DNA from: Collybia mongolica
Taxonomy: Eukaryota > Basidiomycota > Agaricomycetes > Agaricales > Clitocybaceae
Direction: 5' to 3'
Length of the DNA: 64,000 nt
Assembly (NCBI GenBank): GCA_013420905.1
Contig: JAAXNY010000008.1
Coordinates: 3,534,001-3,598,000 of the forward strand
Shown: in pieces, positions 31,163 to 40,070 of the stretch
How the letters are laid out: every line of letters begins with the position of its first letter
How positions within the stretch are numbered: the stretch's first letter is position 1
The notes under the pieces: model-generated
The model's database searches: none
The model's input: the letters and a program-made list of their open reading frames with translations, nothing else
Told to the model about the DNA's origin: nothing
Position numbers and translations under genes: made by a program

Positions 31163-33301
31163 ATGCCCAAAGCTTACCTCACTCTGTTTGACCCCCTCAT
31201 TATCAATGGAGCAGATACTTTAATTGAAGATCTGGATAGTCTACAAAGGGTGATCTTCTATTGTGAATCACGCTTCCGAGCAGCACTATCTGCCATTGCC
31301 CAAGCATCCAGCAGGGCACAGGAAGCACTACAGATTAACCTCTTTAATGAGTTGGTATGTCCCCTAATTTGGCATGTTTTTGTGTACATTCCAACAAATT
31401 TTCAGGATTTTGCTTTGGCATGCATCGGATCGGCCACTGCCACTGGCCGCAACATACAGATCCCAATCATAACCAGATCCCTTGCTGCCGCTCGGTCACT
31501 CACCACATCCGATCAGCAAATGCTTGACTACTCAGAGCCATTCAAGTTGTTACTTGATGCTAGCACCACCTACAACGATCCTACTGCAGTTGTTGCCAAA
31601 TATCAACTGAGCTGGTGGGTCGGCCGTGCAAAACTGGCAAACCCTTCCCACTATATCAACAGCAAGACTATTGGAAAAGCGCTGAGGTTCGATTTGAAGT
31701 ATCGTTCTGAAGTGGCCCAAGCAGCAATACCATCTGCCGTTGATATGCCAGTATCAGCAAACACATGGCCGATCGGCCAATCGGCTCGGCTTGATTTCCC
31801 AATGGCCCTCCAAGGTTTGCAGCGTCGGGTTGATGCTCACATAATCTCTCAGTACAGCCAAATGAGACAAACTATCCGGCGCGCTTCTGGCTTTAATGAA
31901 TTATTTGAAGCTGCCGTGTTGAAAGAGACTGAATCCGTGTTCAGGGACAATCCGCTGCCAATGCGGCAGCGAGCCACCCTCGGCCACACTGTAGAGGATG
32001 AAGCCCGTGCAGAACAACAGCGGCTAGAGTCAGCACCACTCCTCAAATGGTCCGCTGGTATCACTCTATCTATGGATGATGTCCGCCAGCTTGTGCGCTC
32101 AGATAACCGTGATTTTGCACAGCCACATTCTGGGTATGATGCAAGCCTGGCCGATAGCGCGGAAAGTGGCAGTTATTCTGATGCCGATGAAACCTTCCCT
32201 AGTGATGTACACTTCAGCCCACTCAGCAAGGATATCCAGGATCCTCCTGAGCTGTCCCCCCTTCAAATACCATCTCACTTTTCTTTTTGGCCTTTAAGGT
32301 TTGGAAAATCAGGACACAGTGGCAGGTATCCATCGGGAAAACTCCCTACTCACACTCCTGGTCTGGATCTCCCTGGCATGCCGAGCTCGGCCATGCTGGC
32401 CGTTGGTTCAACTGCACCGTCCCCCGCACCCCATCCTACCCCATTAGCACTAAACAAAGATACCCATATGTCCACAGATAGTCAGGCAGGTCCCTTATCC
32501 CCCCAAGCAAATATATCTTTCATTTCTTCCACTGACATTCCGGCGGCCGATCGGATTGCTTCCTCACTGGCACCAGCGCTGGCATCTCCCATGCCTACAA
32601 TTTTGCCTACTCCTTCGGCCCCGCACCACCGTGTGTTTATTAAAGCCCGGCCAGTAGATCAGGCATCTTCAGATGATGAATCAGCCCCCCCCCAACGTAT
32701 CACGCAAGCCCCAGCCCGTGTACCCACCATAGCTGCAGCAGCCACAATGTCGGATTGGGTTGGTGATGCCGCGTCGGCCACTCCAACTTCGGCCATGGAT
32801 GCAGTGGCCATGATATCATCGGATGAGGGAAGTCATCATGGCTCCGCTTCAGCCCGGGATGCTGTGGCTATGATCTCATCTGACGAGGGAAGTCATGGGG
32901 GTGCAGCCAATCCATTGTCAGCTCTTGCTGCATTGGCTATGATCTCGGATGCGGAAAGTGGTGCTGCTTCGGCCACTCCAATTTCGGCTATGGATGCGGT
33001 GGCCATGATATCGTCGGATGAGGGAAATCATCATAGCTCTACTTTGGCCACTGCAATTTCGGTCCTGGATGCAGTGGCCATGATATCATCAGATGAGGGA
33101 AGTCATAGTGGCTCAGCTTCGGACGGGGAAGGTGGTTCCGCTTCAGCCGCTGCAATGTCGGCCATCGATGCAGTGGCCATGATATCTTCAGATGATGAAC
33201 CACTTGTACATCCAGGTCCATACAATGCGGAGTCTTTTAGAGATGTTCCCGACACCTGGCTGGACTATACAGGTTCTGGATCTGATGGGGAATATTTGTA
33301 G
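31163..33301 (+). CDS. KDZ accessory protein 4, SIM-like repeats
   Basis: Begins MPKAYLTLFDPLIINGAD at the ATG at 31163, 87 bp after the transposase stop and on the same strand. One in-frame intron (after NLFNEL, about 31353-31405) is likely. The first 300 residues are ordered and helical (LQRVIFYCESRFRAALSAIA, YQLSWWVGRAKLANPSHYIN) with no family I can name. The second half is low complexity. Near the end a motif of the form AMDAVAMISSDEGSH recurs about six times: a hydrophobic core VAMI, then acidic and Ser residues, the pattern of SUMO-interacting motifs. The TAG is at 33299-33301. A role in nuclear recruitment of the transposition complex is a guess. Confidence 0.65.
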   Translation: MPKAYLTLFDPLIINGADTLIEDLDSLQRVIFYCESRFRAALSAIAQASSRAQEALQINLFNELVCPLIWHVFVYIPTNFQDFALACIGSATATGRNIQIPIITRSLAAARSLTTSDQQMLDYSEPFKLLLDASTTYNDPTAVVAKYQLSWWVGRAKLANPSHYINSKTIGKALRFDLKYRSEVAQAAIPSAVDMPVSANTWPIGQSARLDFPMALQGLQRRVDAHIISQYSQMRQTIRRASGFNELFEAAVLKETESVFRDNPLPMRQRATLGHTVEDEARAEQQRLESAPLLKWSAGITLSMDDVRQLVRSDNRDFAQPHSGYDASLADSAESGSYSDADETFPSDVHFSPLSKDIQDPPELSPLQIPSHFSFWPLRFGKSGHSGRYPSGKLPTHTPGLDLPGMPSSAMLAVGSTAPSPAPHPTPLALNKDTHMSTDSQAGPLSPQANISFISSTDIPAADRIASSLAPALASPMPTILPTPSAPHHRVFIKARPVDQASSDDESAPPQRITQAPARVPTIAAAATMSDWVGDAASATPTSAMDAVAMISSDEGSHHGSASARDAVAMISSDEGSHGGAANPLSALAALAMISDAESGAASATPISAMDAVAMISSDEGNHHSSTLATAISVLDAVAMISSDEGSHSGSASDGEGGSASAAAMSAIDAVAMISSDDEPLVHPGPYNAESFRDVPDTWLDYTGSGSDGEYL

Positions 33302-33354
33302 TATATATGTATGTAACTGTTGCTGCTCTCTCAGTATTGGAATACAAATCTAGC

Positions 33355-33501
33355 CGTTGGCCATCGATGCTACACTATTGCCATATGGCTCAGGACTATA
33401 TGTAGTCCGTGCCGAACGTGATTGCTGGATGGCCGCACGGGAAAACATGTCTATCCGTTGGGGCCGTGCGTAGTCTGCTGGAACCGTATGGTACAACTTG
33501 G
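33355..33501 (-). repeat. right subterminal degenerate repeat units
   Basis: Just inside the right inverted repeat are two or three diverged copies of the end motif (GGACTATATGTAGTCC, TCTATCCGTTGGGGCCGTGCG, GGCCATCGATGC). They match pieces of the terminal repeat but do not form a clean 90 bp array as on the left. Confidence 0.55.
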
Positions 33502-33775
33502 TGTACGGCCACACGGATGGGGCCGTGTGTGGCCCACTATCATTGCCGCATGGCCGAGGACTACATGTAGTCCATGCCGAATATGAATGCCGTACGGCCA
33601 CGCGGAAATACATATCTATCCGTTGGGGCCGTGCGTGGTCCGCTAGAACCGCATGGTACGATTACATGTAGTTACATATTTTTATTGTAGCGGACAATGT
33701 AGCGTCCGCGGACCGTACCATACACTACATTGTATATGCCCGCTGGACCGTATGGTACGTTACATTGTAGCTTAC
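33502..33775 (-). repeat. right terminal inverted repeat of KDZ element
   Basis: Mirror of 19816-20088, ending in CATTGTAGCTTAC. A few substitutions and small indels separate the arms, for example a run of five T where the left arm has CTA. Confidence 0.88.
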
Positions 33776-33783
33776 ATATGTGA

Positions 33784-33796
33784 GAAAAACATGTAG
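33784..33796. repeat. possible target-site duplication, right copy
   Basis: GAAAAACATGTAG matches the 13 bp just outside the left end with one mismatch. Eight bases (ATATGTGA) separate it from the last base of the inverted repeat, so either the right end of the element is longer than the inverted repeat or the match is accidental. Confidence 0.35.
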
Positions 33797-34289
33797 AAAA
33801 CAGAGAGTATGCACCAAATGAGCTGGACTGAGCGGAATTCACAACTCTCGGTCAACTTCAAATGAAATTGTCGTCATCGAGCTTGTGCTTCTTTTCTATG
33901 CAGTTGGCCACATATAAAATAGGGCATTGCCCTTTCTCGCGTTCTCCCAACTCCCACATATCTTCCAGCAACCACCGATCCCTCCGCGAGACGAGATGCT
34001 CATTTCCCGACCTCACCAGGCTCAGAAACCCGACTCGAGCATCTGGCCATAATATCTCGGTAAGTCAATAGCTGAGCCAAGATTTCACGCATATATAGCG
34101 CGTTTGTACTTACCTTCGGTGCATTTGGCGCTTTCGCGCAGGTATTTCGTATATTACATCAGACAAATCTAAATGTAAACTCGAGCGTGCGGCACGCCTC
34201 GGCATCCTCCGGAGATCGGGCCGATCGTCGATCAAGACCCATCCCCGCCAGCAATTTCTTTCCCACCGGGTCGCGTTACCATATCAATC

Positions 34290-35800
34290 TAAAGCAGACG
34301 TCGACGCGCCCCTCACTAAAAGGCTTTCATCTCTGGCCTCACCGCCTTGACCACCAACGATCTCTTGACATGACTCTCAACGTTTGGGATAGTGTAGGCC
34401 GTGGATGGATTCGGACAACCACGGACGTTTGGAAATGTATTGTTTGAGATGACGGCTGGGAACCTGGCGCGGTGTGAGTCTCTTTCTCCGTGTGTAGGCG
34501 ATGCTGATCTGACCTGACCTGTTTTTTTGTTAGGTTTATACTTATTCAGCGAATTAACGTCGAAATGCGCCAAGGTGCGCAATTGGTGAAGCAAGGCTGG
34601 ATTTCACAGAACGGTATGTCATGTTGGACATTGAATTTCTGGGGCTGTTCACATTTATTTCCTGCTCCACGTAGGCTTGCGAAAAAACGACAGAATGCCA
34701 CCGACGAGCCTCCCCCAGAAGAAATGAAAATACCCGGGGGGGGGGGGTACATGCAGAGGACATGGCGCTCGCCATGTTGAAAAAAGTTGTGGGCCATGGT
34801 CTGGAAAGTCACGCCGATGGCGGATCGTACGACCTGTGAGGATGCGTTGCGTCCTGATCACCCTCTGCCTCCGATGGATGAGGATCTGAGCAAGAGCAGA
34901 GTCCTGAGAAAACGTGCCGGGGACGAGAAAGACGGAGAGGTGAGGGAGTGGACGAGGATCAAGGACCTGGATGTGCGCGTGGGGAAGCAGACAATCGGTG
35001 ACCAAGCGTCCATTTGAAGGGCGTGTTCTTGGGTGTGGATATGGTAGGCACGAAGTTGGATGGCGATGTGGCGGCGGGTGCTGGTGTGGTTGATGTGGTT
35101 GATGAGAGCGACGATGGTGATGACAGTGATAACCCGGAGATGATCGAGGAGACTGAAGACCTTCTGCCCCCACCGTCCTCCTCACCTCGGCCTGTCCCTG
35201 CCCTGCCCTGCCCTGCCCGTGCCCGTGCCTGCTCTACCATTCGCAGTCTCCGTGCTACCGGACAACAACGCCAACATCTACCTGGGGGAAGCCCAGTCTC
35301 TCGCGGTCTGAGTGGGCAGGGAGTGCGTCGGCTCGAACATCGATGCAGAGGAGCTCACAAAAGGGCATGGGACGATGATCAACGATAACGACCGGGATGA
35401 GGATGTAGGATTTGAAATTGCTCCGTTGGACCCACCACGTCTAGTGCCTGTCGAAACTGCCGGGAGTAAACATGCGATGAAAGTGGAAATAGGGGTAGAA
35501 TCACTACCGCCCACATCACCAAAACGAAGGCAGGCTGCGAAACTAGAGGATCTATTCGCGTCCCGGAAGGGGGACGGCATGTCCATCGTATTAGTGTTAC
35601 TTTATAAGATTTCCTAACTGCAAGCCTCCTTATCCAGCCATCTTTTCCCTCCTAGGATGACTCGTCCTTTATTTCGAGCTAGACGACGAAGTGCCCTTTC
35701 CTACCTCCCAACCAACAAACCTCAAACAAGACCACGTCCCACCTCCTGCCGCCGCAGCTCTCCACTCCCACACATGCCCCCGCCCTCCTGCACACACACC
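34290..35800 (+). pseudogene. RRM/Nop8-like nucleolar protein, decayed
   Basis: Read across frames, this stretch gives a whole RNA-binding protein with many breaks. Near 34300-34450: DVDAPLTKRL, then ISGLTALTTNDLLT, a stop, LSTFGIV, a stop, and AVDGFGQPRTFGNVLFEMT with NLARC, which is an N-terminal RRM. After an intron, IGEARLDFTE (about 34590). From 34900: KRAGDEKDGEVREWTRIKDL and VRVGKQT. From 35240: LPDNNANIYLGEAQSL, a stop, VGSNIDAEELTKGHG and GFEIAPLD. At about 35540: KLEDLFAS; at about 35680: ELDDEVPFPT. The LFAPREE/ELDDEVPF tail is, as I recall, typical of basidiomycete Nop8-like ribosome-biogenesis proteins. At least four stops and several frameshifts show it is dead. The family name is less certain than the decay. 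Confidence 0.6.
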
Positions 35801-36338
35801 CCAGTTTATCCCTAAACACACATATTTCTTCCTCCTCCCCAGCACGCCTCCGTATCATATATAATTCCCAACACTAGGGCACACCTGCCCAACATATTCG
35901 AGGTAGCAGCGAAGCGCGGATGGGGCGGCGCGATCCCAGTGTGGGTTTTTCCGGGCGGGCACAGACGAGGGTGTGAGGGCGGCGTGGGGGGCGGGGGGAG
36001 GGAGGGGGGGTAGGAAGGAGGGGTGTGGGCGTAGGTGCGGTCGATCCAGAGGAATGAGGCCTAGGGATGGAGGAGCCGAGGATATTTTTGAAAAGAATTC
36101 TAGGAGTTCGGTTGGATAGTTAGAGATGCATATGGTGAGCTACAAATCGTGAAAGAAAACCAATAGTACCTGCTCTGTCGGCTTTTCTCTTTTCTTCATC
36201 TCGGAAGGTGGCATTCTTTCGCTCGGAAAAACACCGGCAACTAGATTTGGCCCGCACGTGAATTAACGGCACTGCCACCTTGGTAATCGATCCTGCACTG
36301 GATCGATATTGAACGTTGAACGTTGAACTCGTACTTTC
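35801..36338. other. intergenic, G-rich, no gene
   Basis: Between the decayed RRM gene and the TPR-CHAT gene. It contains a G-rich run (about 35978-36020) that could be the far end of the decayed gene or promoter material. Nothing else is supported. Confidence 0.4.
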
Positions 36339-39300
36339 ATGATGGACGACATACAACGCGATAATACCCCAGAAAGATGTAAGTGTTTGGATATTATATG
36401 TGTCGCAGTGAAGTTTGGATGAGTTAATGGAACTTTTCAGATAATCCGCAAGGCAAGACAGGCTTTAGTCCCACAGCAGAAAAGCTAAATGCTCCGTTTC
36501 GGGAACATGAATTACTAGAGGCTCTTCGACACTGGTGGAATAAGCTGTCCAAGTTATCACCTGGGGATCCAGATCTTGCTGAATGCCTAGGGTCTGTGTC
36601 TGATATATATGCTCTGTTGTATGAATGGACTAGAGAGCTAGGGGATCAGGAGATGATACTGAAATATTCTATGGCAGCCATAGCTGCAACTCCTGAGTCT
36701 CATCCAAAACTACCTTCTACACATAGACATCTGGGGTTTGTGAACTGGGCCAATTATGACAAGACTGAAGAGCTCAAAGACCTGGAGGCTGCATTGAACC
36801 ATTTTCTGGCAGCAGCGGGCTCTATGCCAGAAGGTCATCCTGACTTGCCCAGAATGCAAAATTACTTGAGTCAGATATATGGTACTAGGTTTATCATCAC
36901 TGGGGATTTTAGGAATCTGGAAGCTGCACTTCAGTATCTCCAGTTGGCTCTTACTGCAACTCCAGAGGGTCACCCTAGCTATCCCAGAATGCTCTATAAC
37001 TTGAGTGTACTCTTCATGCACAGGATCAGGTCAACAGGGAGCCAGGTTGATCTAGATGCTACACTCAAGTATTTTCCAGTAACCATGGCTGCTACTGCAG
37101 AGAATCATCCAGACTTTTCTGGCATACACTACAATTTGGGTATACTCTACAATTACAAGTTCCAGAAGTCTAGAGAGTTGAAGGACCTGGAGGCCTCACT
37201 CAAGTATTCTCTTAAAGCTGTGGCTGCAACTTCTGTTGGGGATCCTGATTTACCTCACATGCATCTGGCTGTGGGTGAATCTTATGGTGAATTATATAAG
37301 ATGTTTGGAGACCTTAAAGATCTTCAAAGAGGGCTCAAATTTACCCTAGCTGCTGTAACTGCAACTCCAGAGGATCATCCAAACTTGCTTCATATTGCAC
37401 AGAAGTTTAGTAGATCCTGCAGCACTGGATCCAATGTGTCTGGGGATTTAGAGAACCTGAGAATTCCACTCAATTTCCTTGTAGCAGCTGCAGATGCCAT
37501 GTCCAAGAAACATCAGGGTTTGATTGATATACATGGACAAATAGGTGTGCTGAAGGGTGAAATGTACAAGAAAACTGGGCTCCTAAGTGATCTAGATGCT
37601 TCAATAGAACACAATCTGTTTTGTGCAACTATGGATCCAAAAGTGCAATCAAGCTTATCTAGCATATACCAAAATCTGGGTGGGAACTATGGTGAGAGAT
37701 ACAGAAGAACTGGGGACTTGGATGATATGGACACTGCACTTAAATATCTCCAGGAAGCTGTTGGCACAGCTCCAATAGGTCATTTGAGTTTGTCTACTAT
37801 ACACCAAAACTTAGGTACATTATATCTTGACAGATATAAAAGGTTTATGAACCTCCAGGATCTGGAGGCTGCACTTAAGTTTACACTGGTTGCTTTAGCT
37901 GGAACTCCAGATGGTGATTCAGACCTGCCACTTGTGCATACACATTTGGGTTCTTGTTACCTTTTCAGGTATACAAGGTTTGGAGACCCTGATGACCTGG
38001 AGGCTGGACTCAAATTTCACCAAGCAGCCATGGTAGCAACTCCAGCAGGACATCACAACCTGCCTGGGGTATACTAGAATTTGGGTGGATCATATATGTA
38101 CAGGTTTAACAAGATGGGAGAACTGAAGAACCTGGAAACTGCACACCAATATCTCCAAGCAGCTGTAGTTACAACCCCAGAAGGACACCTGGATTTACCT
38201 GCAAGGCACCAGGCTTTAGGTGATTGCTATAGCAGCAAATACAAAAATAGTGGAAATATGCAGGATCTAGAAGCTGCAATATACCATCACCTAGTAGGAG
38301 TAGATAAATCACCACTTGCTCACCCTAGTTTGCCAAAACAGCTCAGTAGTTTGGCAGAATTGTATGCCCTGAGGTTTGAAGCCATAGGGAATCTAGAAGA
38401 CCTTGAACTCTTATATAGCTTATACAAGGGTGCCTTACAATCACAAACAGCCTCACCTCAAGATCTTTGGGATGTTGCTGTACAATTCAGCCAACATTTG
38501 AATCATTTTGCAATTCAGCCAAACTTGGAAGGTTATGTTGCTGCCCTCAGAGTTCTTCCATCTCTTATGTGGTTAGGAAGTCCTCTTACAAACAGGCATG
38601 ATATGCTTGTCAGAAACAAGATTCCAGGTTTTATTTCAGAAGCAGTAACCATGGCTCTGAAAGCTTTAGATCCCAGGCTTGCAGTTGAATTTCTAGAACA
38701 AGGAATGTCTATAACACATAAGCAAACCTTGCAGCTCAGAGATGAGCATGCCATGCTTGATGTCCATCTACCATCTCTCTCAAAAAAGCTTTATCAAATA
38801 TCAGTCCAATTGCAAGGTTCATCTGAGATGTTTAACAGCATGATTAACTACCATACCCTAGCTTTTGAGAGGCAAAATTTGATTGATGAAATTAGACAAC
38901 AACCAGGTTTTGAGGACTTCTTGTTGTCACCCAAATATCCAAAGCTCTGTGCTGCTGCTAAACATGGGCCAGTAATCATGATAAATTGCAGTCATATACA
39001 AACTGATTCCATTATCATCCTCTCACCATTTATAACTCCTGTCCACCTTTCTCTGCCTGATGTATCAGCACCTGCTATCAAAAAATATACAGACAATTTG
39101 CAAAATGCTTTGAACTATGTTTCAATTCATTCCAGAGAGCTTCGGCATGGAAGACTACATGAATTTGATAGGTCCTTGTCAGATAACATGCTTCAATCTG
39201 TAACTTCATGGCTTTGGACAGCCATTGTAAAGCCTATCTTTGACCTTTTGCTTGAGGTTAGTTAAAATTCTTTACCCTTTAAGGCCCCAATGTTGAATGA

Positions 39301-40070
39301 TCCATTAGAATGGTGTTAATTCTGGAAGACTATGGTGGTGTCCATCTGGGCCATTTACCTACCTCCCACTTCATGCAGCTGCACCACAGAACAGCCCCTT
39401 TATTCAATCCTATATACCAACTTTAGATTACCTTGTTCACTCTAATATAGAGTGCACCAAGATATCTGATATTATAACTATGATTGGTGTTGTCAGACCC
39501 TCTGCTAACATTGGATCATGGGCTGAGCTTCCCTCTGTTGAAACGGAACTTAGCACTGTTGCCAGACTCTTTGGTCCACAATCTTTACAACTTAAGGACT
39601 CACAGGCCACTATTGAAAATGTCTTAACAGCAATCCAATCATCATCTTGGCTTCACCTTGCCTGCCATGCTTTCCAAGACCTACCTGATCCCCTGAGCAG
39701 TGGTCTTATTGTATATAATGGAAAGTTAGAACTTAAAAAAATCCTAAACCTCAAACTTACAAATGCTAAATTTGTTTATCTTTCTGCATGTGAAACTGCA
39801 ATGGGAGACTCAAAGTTGACAAATGAGGCCATGCATTTGGCTGGGGGTTTTCTTGCTGCTGGATTCAAGGGAGCTATTGGAACATTATGGAGTATGGTGG
39901 ATGCCCATGGACCCAAGGTTGCTGAAGTGGTTTATCAAACAGTTCTTGGGAAGGATAATATCCCTGATATGCAACTAGCTTCTGAAGGACTGCATCTTGC
40001 AATTCAAAAACTTAGAGAAAAGGGCACCCCTTTTTACCAATGGATGCCTTTTATCCACATTGGAATTTAA
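36339..40070 (+). pseudogene. TPR-CHAT caspase-like protease, one nonsense codon
   Basis: TPR-CHAT proteins join protein-interaction repeats to a caspase-like peptidase. Exon 1 starts at the ATG at 36339; introns lie at about 36380-36440 and 39257-39308. Roughly a dozen TPR-like repeats of about 50 residues follow (DLEAALKY, ATPEGHPDLP, LG-x2-Y). A bridging helical region comes next, then the CHAT domain: RLWWCPSGPFTYLPLHAA, the catalytic His in WLHLACHAFQD, the catalytic Cys in VYLSACETAMGD, and AGGFLAAGFKGAIGTLW. The stop is at 40068-40070. A TAG at 38075-38077 breaks the TPR region where sister repeats have a Gln codon (H-Q-N-L-G), so a single C-to-T change explains it. The gene lies in a stretch almost free of CpG. 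If the TAG is a read error the protein would be complete at about 1,200 residues. Cleavage targets are unknown. Confidence 0.85.

Larger units (their letters stand above)
19816..33775. mobile_element. KDZ DNA transposon, five genes, 13.96 kb
   Basis: A complete-looking class II element of the Kyakuja-Dileera-Zisupton (KDZ) superfamily. The ends are inverted repeats starting GTAAGCTACAATGTAACGTA on the left and mirrored on the right, about 270 bp each. Inside are five genes: 20739-21333 (-), 21523-24367 (+, Zn cluster), 24452-27054 (-), 27343-31076 (+, transposase) and 31163-33301 (+). Divergent and convergent packing is tight. All five can be read as open frames with ordinary introns, so the element may be mobile. 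KDZ elements of Agaricomycetes are known to be large and often to travel with TET/JBP oxygenase genes; I see no such gene here. Confidence 0.88.

Noticed and set aside
20739..33301. A TET/JBP oxygenase gene in the KDZ element
   Set aside because: None of the five genes contains the expected His-x-Asp and distal His with Arg pattern.
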